NCBI RefSeq assembly: GCF_004349245.1
Contig: NZ_SMLC01000053.1
Coordinates: 1 to 42,086, forward strand
DNA length: 42,086 bases
DNA from: Actinomadura sp. 6K520
Lineage (GTDB): Bacteria; Actinomycetota; Actinomycetes; Streptosporangiales; Streptosporangiaceae
Direction: 5' to 3'
Below the pieces are notes generated by a model. It searched no databases. It worked only from the letters and a program-made list of their open reading frames with translations, and had not been told where the DNA came from. Positions 1 through 9,060 of the stretch are shown here, in pieces. The translations under genes were made by a program, and so were the position numbers. Each line of letters starts with the position of its first letter. Position 1 is the first letter of the stretch.

Positions 1-43
1 GCCTCCCCGAAGACTGACCGCCCCCCCCCGGAGCGCGCGACCG

Positions 44-721
44 TTACGGCAGCTTCCAGTCGATGGGGCCTGTGCCCTGTTGTTCCAGGAGTTGGTTGGC
101 TCGGGAGAAGGGGCGGGAGCCGAAGAAGCCGCGGTCGGCGCTGTAGGGGCTCGGGTGGGGCGACTCGATGCAGGGGACGCCGCCGAGGAGCGGTTTGAGG
201 TTGCGGGCGTCGCGGCCCCAGAGGATGGCGACGAGGGGGCGGCCGCGGGCGGCGAGGGCGCGGATGGCCTGCTCGGTGACCTGTTCCCAGCCCTTGTCGC
301 GGTGCGAGCCCGGTTTGCCGGGCATGACGGTCAGCGCCCTGTTGAGGAGGCAGACGCCCTGCTCGGCCCACGGCGTGAGGTCGCCGGTGGACGGCTCGGG
401 GTGGCCGAGGTCGTCGCAGTACTCGCGGAAGATGTTGACCAGGCTCGCGGGGAGCGGGCGGACGTGCGGGGCGACGGAGAAGCTGAGGCCGACCGCGTGC
501 CCGGGGGTGGGGTAGGGGTCCTGGCCGACGATGAGGACGCGTACGTCGTCGAAGGGCTGGGTGAAGGCGCGCAGGATGTGCTGCCCGGCGGGCAGGTAGC
601 GGCGTCCGGCGGCGACCTCGGCGCGCAGCCAGTCGCCGGCGGCGGCGATCGTGCCCGCGACGGGTGCCAGTGCGGTGGCCCAGCCGGCCTCGACGATCTC
701 CGGGAGTGGTCGTGCCGTCAT
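44..721 (-). CDS. ung: Uracil-DNA glycosylase, family 1
   Basis: Removes uracil from DNA as the first step of base-excision repair in the cytoplasm. The 225-aa protein has the usual family length. Motif GQDPYP (residues 66-71, catalytic Asp68), LLNRALTV (125-132) and HPSPYSA (189-195, catalytic His189) identify family 1. The Leu of the usual HPSPLSA intercalation loop reads Tyr here. A longer reading frame reaches 790, but the start at 721 is preferred: family homology begins near there, and a -10-like TAGGCT at 730-735 sits 8 nt upstream, consistent with a leaderless transcript. The gene is monocistronic and divergent from the acyltransferase gene. Function is secure; the exact start is moderately sure. 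Confidence 0.95.
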   Translation of the reverse strand: MTARPLPEIVEAGWATALAPVAGTIAAAGDWLRAEVAAGRRYLPAGQHILRAFTQPFDDVRVLIVGQDPYPTPGHAVGLSFSVAPHVRPLPASLVNIFREYCDDLGHPEPSTGDLTPWAEQGVCLLNRALTVMPGKPGSHRDKGWEQVTEQAIRALAARGRPLVAILWGRDARNLKPLLGGVPCIESPHPSPYSADRGFFGSRPFSRANQLLEQQGTGPIDWKLP

Positions 722-965
722 GGCCCACCAGCCTAGTGCGACGATCTTGACGTCGTCCGCTTGATCAGAGTTGTGAAGTTTCTTGACCACATCAGGACGG
801 AAGAACGCAAAATCTTTACAGGGGTCCTTGAAACCTGCTGATGAACCCGGTGAAACGTCCTGTTAAGTCCGGGTTACTTCCTATCGGCCCGCGTTGACCT
901 GCCCCCTCCGGAGCGCATAACTCCTAGAGGGTAAGGCACGGCAGGACGAGCGGACGGACGAGAGC
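722..965. promoter_or_regulatory. Divergent promoter region between ung and the acyltransferase gene
   Basis: This gene-free 244 bp separates two divergent genes. It holds a perfect 7-bp inverted repeat, AACCCGG (844-850) and CCGGGTT (869-875), and a -35-like TTGACC at 894-899 followed 17 nt later by ATAACT (917-922) on the plus strand. The repeat could be an operator for the acyltransferase gene. No RNA gene is visible. The promoter assignment is by eye only. Confidence 0.35.
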
Positions 966-2426
966 ATGACCCAGCTGACCACCGTGGACGCCACGTTCCT
1001 CAACGCGGAGACCGGCACCACCCACGCGCACATCGCGGGGCTGGGCATCGTCGACGCGACCTCGTGCCCCGGTGGCCGGCTCACCGTGCCGGCCGTGGCC
1101 GAACTCGTCCGCGGCCGCGCGCACCTGGCCGCCCGCCCGCTGCGGCAGCGGCTCGTCCAGGTGCCGCTCGGGCTGGACCGCCCCTACTGGGAGGACGACC
1201 CGGACTTCGACCCGGCCCGCCACATCTTCGAGGTCGGCCTGCCCGCCCCCGGCACCGACCGGCAGCTCGCCGACACCGTCGGGCGGCTCCACGAGCAGCC
1301 CCTCGACCGCTCCCGGCCGCTGTGGGAGATGGTGCTGATCCAGGGCCTGGTGGGCGGCCGGACGGCCGTCTACGTGAAGGTCCACCACGCGGCCATCGAC
1401 GGCGTGATGGCCGCCGAGACGCTCGCCGCGCTGCTGGACCTGTCGCCCGAGCCGCGCGACCTCCCCGCCGACGAGACGGCCCCCCTCCGGGCGCCCGGCA
1501 CGGCCGGGATGCTCGGCACCGGGCTGCTGAAGACCGCGCTGCACCCGGTCCGCAGCGCCCTGTCGGTCGCGCGCACCGCCCCGCACCTCGCCGAGATCCC
1601 CGGTGTCGCGGCGATCCCGGGCATGGGGATGGTGGCGTCGGTCGTGCAGGGGGCGCTGCGCCGCCCGGCGGCCCCGCGGGCCCCGCGGCTGAGCGCCCCG
1701 CCGACGCCGTTCAACGAGCCGATCGGCCGCCGCCGCGCCGTCGCCTGCGGCGAGCTGCCCCTGGACGAGATCAAGCAGATCAGGCGGGGCCTCGGCGGCA
1801 GCGTGAACGACGTGGTGATGGCGCTGTGCGCGACGGCCCTGCGCAAGTGGCTCGACAAGCGCGGCGACCTGCCGGACCGCCCGCTCGTCGCGGCCGTCCC
1901 GGTGTCGCTGCGGCGCAGCGGCGCGGCGGCGGAACCCGGCAACCAGGTCTCGGTCATGACGACGCCGCTCGCCACGCACGTCCCCGACCCCGCCGACCGG
2001 TACGCGGCCGTCCGGCGGGACATGGACGTCGCCAAGCGGCGGTTCGTCGAGTCGTCCGGGAGCTGGGTGCGGGAGATGAGCGGCCTCCTTCCGGCGCCCA
2101 TCGCCGGCGCCGTCACCCGGTTCGCGCTCCAGGCCGCGCCGAGCCTCTCGCTGCGCCCGCTCAACCTGATGATCTCGAACGTGCCGGGCCCGCAGTTCCC
2201 GCTCTACCTGTGCGGGGCCAAGGTGCTCGGCTACTACCCGATCTCGGTCGTCACCGACGTCACCGGCGGCCTCAACATCACGGTCTTCTCCTACGACGGC
2301 AAGGTGGACGTCGGCATCGTCGCCTGCCGCGACCTCGTCCCCGACCCGTCGGAGATCGTCGACCACCTGGTGGACGCGCTGGACGAGCTGAAGGACCTCA
2401 GCCGCGAGGCCCTCGCCGGGGACTGA
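966..2426 (+). CDS. WS/DGAT-family acyltransferase (wax ester / triacylglycerol synthase)
   Basis: Members acylate diacylglycerol or long-chain alcohols with acyl-CoA to make triacylglycerol or wax ester storage lipid at the membrane. The 486-aa protein has the usual length. The catalytic HHxxxDG motif is HHAAIDG at residues 140-146, preceded by the family PLWE motif (118-121). Downstream come the ND motif in NDVVMALCATALR and the C-terminal ISNVPGP. The ATG at 966 is the natural start because homology begins within a few residues of it. It converges with the Nudix-like gene and overlaps it by 29 bp. Lipid substrate cannot be told from sequence. Confidence 0.92.
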   Translation: MTQLTTVDATFLNAETGTTHAHIAGLGIVDATSCPGGRLTVPAVAELVRGRAHLAARPLRQRLVQVPLGLDRPYWEDDPDFDPARHIFEVGLPAPGTDRQLADTVGRLHEQPLDRSRPLWEMVLIQGLVGGRTAVYVKVHHAAIDGVMAAETLAALLDLSPEPRDLPADETAPLRAPGTAGMLGTGLLKTALHPVRSALSVARTAPHLAEIPGVAAIPGMGMVASVVQGALRRPAAPRAPRLSAPPTPFNEPIGRRRAVACGELPLDEIKQIRRGLGGSVNDVVMALCATALRKWLDKRGDLPDRPLVAAVPVSLRRSGAAAEPGNQVSVMTTPLATHVPDPADRYAAVRRDMDVAKRRFVESSGSWVREMSGLLPAPIAGAVTRFALQAAPSLSLRPLNLMISNVPGPQFPLYLCGAKVLGYYPISVVTDVTGGLNITVFSYDGKVDVGIVACRDLVPDPSEIVDHLVDALDELKDLSREALAGD

Positions 2427-3435
2427 GACCGGGCACGAGCGCCCGCCGGTGCCGCCACGCCAGTGCGAGCGCGGCGGCACCGGCCGGTTGCACGGGATGC
2501 GGGACGGTCCCGTCGAACGGCGCCAGCGACACCTCGCCCTCGTCGTTGACGGCCACCATCCCGCCGAAGAGGTCGCCGAACGTCTCATCGTCGATGACCA
2601 CGGCGGTGAGGAGGTCGAGCGCGAACGTCAGCGGGTCGACGCCGAGGCCCAGGAAGTACGGCCGGACGCGTCCGCGTTCGCGGGCGGCGGTCATCTCGCG
2701 GTGGAAGGGCCACTCCGCCTGGACGAACCCCTCCCCGTAGTCCTCGCCCGTTCCGAGCAGCTCTTCCGCGTACTCCCGCACCATGCATTCCCACATGTCC
2801 GGCGGCTCGTCGCCGAGCGGCTGGAAGACCCCGACCGGCATGACGTGGTGGAGGCCGCCGGCGTGCGCGACCTTCGCCGGGTCCCGCCGGTGCAGGACGT
2901 ACGAGCCGGATGTCAGGAGGGTCACCGTCGTGATCGCCGGGAGGGCGGCCCGGCGGGTCAGGTCGCGGGGGTCGCCGATCCGGTCGCGCAGCGGCAGCCC
3001 GTCCGCCCCGGCGGCCGCCAGCTCGTGCGCGACGGCCTCGCCCACGTTCACGCCGTCGAAGTACCGGGCGGGACCGAGCCGCAGCACCGGCGGGGCGGCG
3101 GCGAGGAGGCGGTGGCTCGGCCGGTCCTCGAACACCCGGGGCGGCGCGAGCGCGGCCATGGCCTCGGCGTAGGTGCGGTAGCCGGCCGGCAGCCCGTCGG
3201 GCGGATCCGCGACGGCGGGCGGCGCGGGACGCGGCTCCCACTCCAGCCGGACGGACTCCAGCGGGACCGGCGCCCCCGGAATCCACTCCGCGCGGCACAG
3301 CAGCGGCGTTCCCGCCACCCGCGGCACGTCCGGGTACAGCGCGCCGGCGGTCTCACCGAGCGGCCCGCGGGCGGCGTCGAGCGCCGCCCGCCCGGCCCGC
3401 CACCGCGCCTCGTCTTCCCGCTCGCCGTCCCGCAC
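2398..3435 (-). CDS. Nudix-like protein of unknown substrate
   Basis: A 345-aa protein. The middle-to-C-terminal part carries REYAEELLG around residue 225, which resembles the Nudix box core (REUxEExGU), but the upstream Glu and Gly are not at canonical spacing, so hydrolase activity is uncertain. I recall a similar region at the C-terminus of some actinomycete XRE-type regulators; no HTH is visible here. The GTG start at 3435 lies 10 nt after the stop of the flavoprotein gene on the same strand, so the two probably form an operon. The start could be further in. Confidence 0.55.
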   Translation of the reverse strand: MRDGEREDEARWRAGRAALDAARGPLGETAGALYPDVPRVAGTPLLCRAEWIPGAPVPLESVRLEWEPRPAPPAVADPPDGLPAGYRTYAEAMAALAPPRVFEDRPSHRLLAAAPPVLRLGPARYFDGVNVGEAVAHELAAAGADGLPLRDRIGDPRDLTRRAALPAITTVTLLTSGSYVLHRRDPAKVAHAGGLHHVMPVGVFQPLGDEPPDMWECMVREYAEELLGTGEDYGEGFVQAEWPFHREMTAARERGRVRPYFLGLGVDPLTFALDLLTAVVIDDETFGDLFGGMVAVNDEGEVSLAPFDGTVPHPVQPAGAAALALAWRHRRALVPGLSPRRGPRG

Positions 3436-3445
3436 GCCCGCCAGC

Positions 3446-4369
3446 CTAGGCGGCGAGCTTCGCCGCGATCTCCGCCTCGATCAGCTCGGAGTTGATCACC
3501 GCGGCGGACATGGCGCCCGCGGAGGCGGCGATGATGACCTGCCCCATCGGGTTGACCACGTTGCCCGCCGCCCACACGCCGGGGACGCTGGTCCGCCCCG
3601 TCGCGTCGGCCGCCACGAAGCCGTCGTCGCCGAACGCGCAGCCGAGGTCGGCCAGCGGCCCGTCCTTCGCGACGAACGCCGGGGCGACGAACACGGCGTC
3701 GCAGCCGACCACGGAGCCGTCCGCGAGTTCGATGCCGGTGACCCGGTCGCCCTCGACGACGACGCGCCGCGCCTCGCCCTCCACGACGCGGACGCCGCGC
3801 ACGTCCAGGCGCGCGGCCTCCTCGCCCTCCGGGGCCTTCCCGGTGAGAAGCGTCACGTCCGGCGACCACTGGCTCAGCAGCGTCACCTGGTGGACGGACT
3901 GCGGGGACGTCGCCAGGACCACGATCCGCTTGTCGCGGACCTCCCATCCGTGGCAGTACGGGCACATCTGCACCTCGCGGCCCCACCTTTCCTGGAGGCC
4001 GGGGACATCCGGGAGGACGTCGGTGACGCCCGTGGTGACCAGCACTTGGCGGCTCCTGAGCCGCGTGCCGTCGTCCAGAGTGAGGACGAAGCCCTCACCC
4101 GCCTCGTCCTTGGCCGCGTGCTCGACCCGGCCGTCGATGATCTCGGCGCCGTAACCGCGGACCTCGGTCCGGCCGGTCTCCAGCAGGGTCCCCGGCGGCA
4201 TCCCGTCGCGGGTGAGGAAGCCGTGCATGTGCCCGGCCGTCGCGTTGCGCGGCTCGCCCGCGTCCACCACGGTGACGGCGCGGCGGGCGCGGGCGAGCAC
4301 GAGGGCGGCGCTCAGCCCGGCCGGGCCGCCACCGATGATCAGTACGTCTCGTTCCGCTGTTCTCGTCAT
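3446..4369 (-). CDS. Thioredoxin-reductase-like FAD/NAD(P) oxidoreductase
   Basis: A 307-aa soluble flavoprotein of the TrxR-like family. The FAD-binding GGGPAG is at residues 13-18 (DVLIIGGGPAGLSAAL), and a redox-type CPYC at 136-139 sits where TrxR carries its CxxC. A C-terminal GVWAAGNV motif binds FAD. CPYCHGWE differs from the CATCDG of true thioredoxin reductases, so the electron acceptor is probably not thioredoxin. The ATG at 4369 is chosen because the Rossmann motif begins nine residues later; upstream sequence in this frame is antisense to the regulator. The gene is divergent from the XRE-cupin regulator, with a shared 64-bp control region. Confidence 0.88.
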   Translation of the reverse strand: MTRTAERDVLIIGGGPAGLSAALVLARARRAVTVVDAGEPRNATAGHMHGFLTRDGMPPGTLLETGRTEVRGYGAEIIDGRVEHAAKDEAGEGFVLTLDDGTRLRSRQVLVTTGVTDVLPDVPGLQERWGREVQMCPYCHGWEVRDKRIVVLATSPQSVHQVTLLSQWSPDVTLLTGKAPEGEEAARLDVRGVRVVEGEARRVVVEGDRVTGIELADGSVVGCDAVFVAPAFVAKDGPLADLGCAFGDDGFVAADATGRTSVPGVWAAGNVVNPMGQVIIAASAGAMSAAVINSELIEAEIAAKLAA

Positions 4370-4395
4370 GCCGCGAGCGTGCGCGACGACCCGCG

Positions 4396-4408
4396 CATTT
4401 GACAAATG
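4396..4408. promoter_or_regulatory. Palindromic operator candidate in the XRE/flavoprotein intergenic region
   Basis: The sequence CATTTGACAAATG is a perfect inverted repeat with 6-bp arms around one base. It contains a consensus -35 box TTGACA (4399-4404) for the rightward regulator gene; CAATAT (4424-4429) is a possible -10. Its position in the short divergent region makes it a likely binding site for the adjacent XRE-cupin regulator, controlling itself and the flavoprotein. The repeat is seen directly; regulator binding is inferred. Confidence 0.5.
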
Positions 4409-4433
4409 TCTTTGCCGATCCTGCAATATGTGC

Positions 4434-5006
4434 ATGGAGACCACGGACGACGTCCTGGCCGCGGTGGGACCCCGGCTCAGGAGGCTGCGGCAGGAACGCG
4501 GCGTCACGCTGAACGCGCTCGCCGAGACCACCGGCATCTCGGTGAGCACGCTGTCGCGGCTGGAGTCGGGCAAGCGGCGGCCGAGCCTCGAACTGCTGCT
4601 CCCGCTCGCGCAGGCCCACCACGTCCCGCTGGACGAGCTGGTCGGCGCGCCGGAGGTCGGCGACCCGCGGATCAGGCCGCGCCCGCGCCGGATGAACGAC
4701 ATGACCGTGCTGCCGCTGACCCGGCGGCCCGGCGGCGTGCAGGCGTTCAAGATGATCGTCCCGGAGCGTCCCGCCGACACCGAGCCGAGGGTCCACGAGG
4801 GTTACGAGTGGCTCTATGTCCTGAACGGGAGGCTGCGCCTCCACCTCGCCGGTCGCGACCTGATCCTGGAGCCGGGGGAGGCCGCCGAGTTCGACACCCG
4901 GCTGCCGCACTGGTTCGGCGGCGCCGGCGGGCCGGTCGAACTGCTCAGCCTGTTCGGGCCGCAGGGGGAGCGGATGCACCTGCGAGCCAGACCCCGCCAG
5001 AAATGA
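4434..5006 (+). CDS. XRE-family transcriptional regulator with cupin sensor domain
   Basis: A 190-aa DNA-binding regulator. Residues 9-65 form an XRE helix-turn-helix (GISVSTLSRLESGKRRPS is the recognition region). Residues 105-175 form a cupin with His121 (RVHEGYEWLYVLNG), likely the ligand-sensing part. Two in-frame ATGs exist (4428 and 4434). The -10-like CAATAT ends at 4429, so a leaderless message starting at 4434 is plausible, and no Shine-Dalgarno is seen. It is divergent from the flavoprotein gene, its probable target. The ligand is unknown. Confidence 0.9.
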   Translation: METTDDVLAAVGPRLRRLRQERGVTLNALAETTGISVSTLSRLESGKRRPSLELLLPLAQAHHVPLDELVGAPEVGDPRIRPRPRRMNDMTVLPLTRRPGGVQAFKMIVPERPADTEPRVHEGYEWLYVLNGRLRLHLAGRDLILEPGEAAEFDTRLPHWFGGAGGPVELLSLFGPQGERMHLRARPRQK

Positions 5007-5023
5007 CCTAGACTCGACTATCC

Positions 5024-6331
5024 GTGCAGACCCTCCCGGAACCCCTGGACGATCCCGCGAAACAGAAGCCCGCCCGCATCGCGTGGGCCCTGTGGGGAAT
5101 CGGCGTCCTCGCCTACGCCGTGGCCGTCCTGCACCGGACCTCCTTCGGCGTCGTCGGGCTCGACGCCGTCCACCGGTTCGACGCCTCCGCGGGCATCCTC
5201 GCGTCCTTCACCGTCCTGCAACTCCTCGTCTACGCGAGCATGCAGGTCCCCGTCGGGCTGCTGCTCGACCGCATCGGGCCGCGCCGCATGGTCGCGGGAG
5301 GCGCGCTGCTCATGGCGGCGGGGCAGGCGATCATGGCCGTCTCGACCGACGTCGGCACCGCCGTGGCCGCCCGCGTCATGGTCGGCGCGGGCGACGCCAT
5401 GACGTTCATCAGCGTCCTCGGCATCGTCGCGACATGGTTCCCGAACCGGTACGTCCCCGTCGTCACGCAGCTCACCGGGCAGCTCGGGCAGCTCGGCCAG
5501 GTGCTCAGCGCGATCCCGCTCGTCGCGCTCCTGCACGGCCCCGGCTGGGGGACGGCGTTCGGGTCGGCCGCCGCGCTCGGCGTCCTCGTCGCCGTGCTCT
5601 CCTTCGCCGTCCTCCGGAACGGTCCAGGCCGCACCGACGCCCCGTCCCTGCGCGAGACGGGCGTCCACCTGGCCGAGACCTGGCGGCATCCCGGCACCCG
5701 CCTCGGCCTGTGGGCGCACTTCGTCACCCAGTTCACCACCAACACGTTCGCGCTGATGTGGGGCTACCCGTACCTGGTGTCGGGGCAGGGGATGCGGCCC
5801 GCGACGGCGTCCACGCTGCTGACGCTGTTCGTGCTGGTGAACATCGTGTCCGGCCCCGTCATCGGACGGCTCGTCGCCTCCTATCCGCTGCGCCGCTCGT
5901 GGCTCGTGCTCGGCATCGTCGGGCTCAATGCCGCGGCCTGGGCGGCCGTGCTCGCCTGGCCGCCGCCCGCCCCGGCCTGGCTCCTGGTGGTGCTCGTCAT
6001 GTGCGTCGCGCTCGGCGGCCCCGGCTCGATGATCGGGTTCGACTACGCCCGGACGTTCAACCCGCCCGGACGGCAGGGCACCGCCACCGGCATCGTCAAC
6101 GTGGGCGGCTTCTTCGCCACGCTCGTCACGATCCTGATGATCGGCCTGGTCCTCGACGCCATGTCACCGGCCGGGGAGTTCACACCGGAGGCGTTCCGGG
6201 CGGCGTGGACCGTGCAGACCCTGATCTGGGCCGTCGGCGTCGCGGGCGTCCTGCGGAGCCGCGCCCACGCCCGCCGCCACCTCGGCCTGCCTACCGGGCG
6301 GCGTCGCAGAAGGCCGCGAAGTCCTCGATGA
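5024..6331 (+). CDS. MFS transporter
   Basis: A 435-aa integral membrane permease with about 12 hydrophobic segments. The inter-helix loop DRIGPRRMV (about residues 80-88), following helices 1 and 2, matches the MFS signature between TM2 and TM3. The GTG start at 5024 follows the regulator by 17 nt. A TAGACT -10-like element (5009-5014) lies 9 nt before it with no clear Shine-Dalgarno, so it may have its own leaderless promoter. The substrate is unknown. The 3' end overlaps the convergent hypothetical gene by 41 bp. Confidence 0.9.
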   Translation: MQTLPEPLDDPAKQKPARIAWALWGIGVLAYAVAVLHRTSFGVVGLDAVHRFDASAGILASFTVLQLLVYASMQVPVGLLLDRIGPRRMVAGGALLMAAGQAIMAVSTDVGTAVAARVMVGAGDAMTFISVLGIVATWFPNRYVPVVTQLTGQLGQLGQVLSAIPLVALLHGPGWGTAFGSAAALGVLVAVLSFAVLRNGPGRTDAPSLRETGVHLAETWRHPGTRLGLWAHFVTQFTTNTFALMWGYPYLVSGQGMRPATASTLLTLFVLVNIVSGPVIGRLVASYPLRRSWLVLGIVGLNAAAWAAVLAWPPPAPAWLLVVLVMCVALGGPGSMIGFDYARTFNPPGRQGTATGIVNVGGFFATLVTILMIGLVLDAMSPAGEFTPEAFRAAWTVQTLIWAVGVAGVLRSRAHARRHLGLPTGRRRRRPRSPR

Positions 6332-6893
6332 CGTCCCGGGCCGGGCCGTCCGCGTCGCGCAGCGCGACGATCGGGACCTCCAGCCCCGGCCGGACCGCCA
6401 TGAGGTCGCCGACCGCGTCGACCAGCGCCCGCACCACCTGCCGCTCGGGATGGCGCACGGCCCGCTCCACCGCTTCGGTGTAGCGCGGGTCCTCGGGCGG
6501 GCGCCTGCCGTTCGCGCAGTTCCAGATGTCGGCCGCCCGCAGCCCGTTCAGCGCGCGGATCATCGGAGCCGACTCCGCCGGCGGCATCGCCAGCAGGACG
6601 CCGAGCAGCTCGTCCACCTCGACGGTCGGGACCGCCTCCAGCACGGCACCGAGCGCCTCCTCCACCACGGCCTCGCTCTCGCCGGTGACGCGCACGACCC
6701 GGTGCCCGAGCAGGTGCACCTCGCTGTAGAGGACGAACAGGCCGGCGGTCTGCCAGGCCACCTGCTCCATCTCGGCGAACCCGGCCGTACTGATCGCCGC
6801 CCGCGGCCAGCCGTGCCGCGCCGCCGCCGACTCCAGGGCGGCCCGGTCGGCGTGCTCGGCGAGGAGCACCGTCCGCTCGTGCTCGCCGCTCAT
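6291..6893 (-). CDS. Conserved hypothetical protein, coupled to the upstream 422-aa gene
   Basis: A 200-aa soluble protein that I do not recognise. It is predominantly helical and acidic, with a short Cys-containing stretch (IWNCANG) about residue 120. Its ATG at 6893 overlaps the TGA of the upstream gene in an ATGA junction, so the two are translationally coupled and probably work together. No catalytic motif or membrane segment is visible. An alternative frame runs upstream to 8132 but is antisense or frame-shadow of the 422-aa gene. Confidence 0.7.
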   Translation of the reverse strand: MSGEHERTVLLAEHADRAALESAAARHGWPRAAISTAGFAEMEQVAWQTAGLFVLYSEVHLLGHRVVRVTGESEAVVEEALGAVLEAVPTVEVDELLGVLLAMPPAESAPMIRALNGLRAADIWNCANGRRPPEDPRYTEAVERAVRHPERQVVRALVDAVGDLMAVRPGLEVPIVALRDADGPARDVIEDFAAFCDAAR

Positions 6894-8158
6894 TCGTCCT
6901 CCCAGGTCGGCACCGGGTCGCCGGCCTCGTCCACCGTGATCGCCGCGCCGCCGAAGTCGTCGCGGAACGCGTTGCGGGCGGCCGGGGCGGGCGAGTGGTC
7001 GAGCAGGCCCTCCAGCGCCGCCAGCTCCCCGGGGTCCCGCTCGGTCAGCGCGAGCTCCTGCAGCAGGAACCGGTGGCCGTACGAATGCGCGATCACGGCA
7101 AGGTTGGCCCGCACGGCCGGGTCGGGATGCGCCGCCCACTCCCGCAGCTCCAGGCAGCGGCGCAGGTCGCCGTGCCACAGCGCGGCGAGGCAGCGCAGTC
7201 CGGCGCCGACGGCATCGGGGTCGTCCGGGTCGTCGAGGTTGCGGGCCAGGTCCTCCTCGACGCCGAAGTCCCAGCCGGCCAGCACGCCGAGCGCGTCCAG
7301 CGGGAGGTCCTCCGGGTACCGCTCGTCGTGCACCTCGTTGATCCGGCGCACCACCTCCCGGTGCGCGGCGGGCGACGGCCGGTACCGCACGGCCGCGCAG
7401 ACGACCTCCCGCGTGTGGATCTCGATGGACAGCTGCGAGCGGGAGTGCACCGTCCGCCACGTCATCGACGGCACGCGCCCGAGCCGCTGCAGGCGGTGCC
7501 CGTCCCGGGTCGGCACGTGGTCCAGCAGCCTGGGCGCCGCGTTCCCGCCCGGGAACTCCTCGGGGTAGGGGTCCTCCTGGCGTGCGCTGCCCCACGGCTG
7601 CGGGTCGAGGAACTTCACGGTCTTCGCGTACCGGTCGAGGGACGGGCCGTCCGCCACCACGAGATCGTCCGCGGCGGCGGCCTCCCACGGCGGGACGCCT
7701 TCCTCCGGCGGCACGTCCGGCACCGTCACCAGGTGGCGCAGGCCGAGGAACCCGCGGACGAACCCGGTCAGCTCCACGCGGGCCGCCGCCGGCGCGGGGA
7801 ACGGCTCGCCCAGCGCCTCCCGGACGCCCGCGGCGGTCGGCTCCACCGGAACCCACAGCCACGCCGGGTAGAACCCGCCGGGCGCGCACCACAGCACGCC
7901 CGGCTCCTCCGGGTCGACGTACCAGGCCGCGCCGAGCCGCTGCCGCGTCCATCTGCGGACCGTCTCGGGGCCGGTGCCGACCAGCAGCTTGCCCTTGCGC
8001 AGCAGTTCGTCCTCGGCGTCCAGGTGCTCGGGGCTCATCGCCCCGGACTCCTCGATGTGCTGCCAGGCCGGCTCCCAGTCGGCGGGGTCCAGCCAGTCGA
8101 CACCGAGTCGCGCACCGGTCAGCCCATGCCACCAGTCCGGGATCGGGAAGTCGGTCAT
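6890..8158 (-). CDS. Hypothetical protein with HEAT-like C-terminal helices
   Basis: A 422-aa protein of unknown function. The N-terminal half is rich in Trp and Pro. The C-terminal third (about 295-400) reads as paired amphipathic helices in which counts of residues repeat (for example AAHPDPAVRANLAVIAHS), typical of HEAT-like repeats. No transmembrane segment or signal peptide is seen. It is the first gene of a two-gene operon with the 200-aa protein. The start at 8158 is the first ATG in frame with sensible coding sequence. Confidence 0.7.
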   Translation of the reverse strand: MTDFPIPDWWHGLTGARLGVDWLDPADWEPAWQHIEESGAMSPEHLDAEDELLRKGKLLVGTGPETVRRWTRQRLGAAWYVDPEEPGVLWCAPGGFYPAWLWVPVEPTAAGVREALGEPFPAPAAARVELTGFVRGFLGLRHLVTVPDVPPEEGVPPWEAAAADDLVVADGPSLDRYAKTVKFLDPQPWGSARQEDPYPEEFPGGNAAPRLLDHVPTRDGHRLQRLGRVPSMTWRTVHSRSQLSIEIHTREVVCAAVRYRPSPAAHREVVRRINEVHDERYPEDLPLDALGVLAGWDFGVEEDLARNLDDPDDPDAVGAGLRCLAALWHGDLRRCLELREWAAHPDPAVRANLAVIAHSYGHRFLLQELALTERDPGELAALEGLLDHSPAPAARNAFRDDFGGAAITVDEAGDPVPTWEDE

Positions 8159-8196
8159 CCGGACAACTTAGTGGCTCAACCCCATATCACGGCATG

Positions 8197-9060
8197 TCAG
8201 GCGCGGAGTTCGAGCGTGCAGCACTTCGGGCCGCCGCCGGCTTTGCGCAATTCTGACAAATCCACCGGGATGGGCTCGAAACCGCGGTCCCGCAGCGTGC
8301 CGATCAGCTCCGCCGCCTCCGCGTTGACGACCACGTTCCGGCCGTCGCACACGGCGTTGAGCCCGAGGACCGCCGCGTCCCGCTCGCCCGCGATGACCGC
8401 GTCCGGGAACAGCCGCTCCAGCACCGCCCGGCTCCCGGGCGAGAACGCCCCCGGGAAGTAGGCGACGTTGTCGCCGCCGAGCGGGAACAGCGCGGTGTCC
8501 AGGTGGTAGAACCGCGGGTCGACGAGCCGGAGCGTCACCACGGGCCGCCCGAGGAACTCCTGGGCCTCCTGGTGCGCCGCGATCTCCGTCCGGAACCCCG
8601 TCCCGGCCAGGATCACGTCGTCCAGCGTGAGGAAGTCGCCCTCGCCCTCGTTCGTGTGCCGCGGCTCCAGCACGTCGCGGAACCCGTTGTCCCTGAGCCA
8701 CGCCGCGTACGCGGGCGCCTCCGCGTGCCGCTCGGGGTGCGTGAACCGCGCCCCGTACACGCGCCCGCCGACCACCAGCGCGCCGTTGGCCGCGAACACC
8801 ATGTCCGGCAGGCCCTCGACCGGGTCGATCAGGCTCACCTCGTGCCCGAGCGCCACGTACGCGGACCGCAGTGCCTCCCACTGCGCCACGGCCTTCCCCG
8901 CGTCGGCGCCGCGCGCCGGGTCCATCCACGGGTTGATCGCGTAGGTGACGGCGAAATGCTCCGGACGGCACATCAGGAAGTGCCGCCGCAGCGCGGCCCG
9001 TTCCGGAACGGCGCGCTCGGAAACGGTGGTGTTCGGCTCCATCGCCGGCATGACGCTCAT
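8197..9060 (-). CDS. Dimethylargininase / arginine-type amidinohydrolase (GME superfamily)
   Basis: This family hydrolyses N-omega-methylated arginines, or in related members arginine, to citrulline and an amine. The 287-aa protein has the pentein-fold pattern: MCRPEHFAVTYAINPWM (30-46), NEGEGDF in the middle, a His in FYHLDTALFP, GGDN, and a C-terminal catalytic Cys at GGPKCCTLEL (Cys280/281). The ATG at 9060 is chosen over the upstream codon at 9138 because GGAGAG lies 4 nt upstream. The adjacent PucR-type regulator suggests nitrogen-linked control. Whether the substrate is methylarginine or arginine is not decidable here. Confidence 0.85.
   Translation of the reverse strand: MSVMPAMEPNTTVSERAVPERAALRRHFLMCRPEHFAVTYAINPWMDPARGADAGKAVAQWEALRSAYVALGHEVSLIDPVEGLPDMVFAANGALVVGGRVYGARFTHPERHAEAPAYAAWLRDNGFRDVLEPRHTNEGEGDFLTLDDVILAGTGFRTEIAAHQEAQEFLGRPVVTLRLVDPRFYHLDTALFPLGGDNVAYFPGAFSPGSRAVLERLFPDAVIAGERDAAVLGLNAVCDGRNVVVNAEAAELIGTLRDRGFEPIPVDLSELRKAGGGPKCCTLELRA

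Noticed and set aside
924..2588. A long open frame (554 codons) on the minus strand across the acyltransferase gene
   Set aside because: Its product is Arg/Gly/Ala-rich with no domain, and the opposite strand has a clear enzyme. In such GC-rich DNA long antisense frames are expected.
6291..8132. A 613-codon minus-strand frame combining both unknown genes
   Set aside because: The upper part is a frame-shifted shadow of the 422-aa gene; only the last 200 codons look like protein and start at an ATGA junction.
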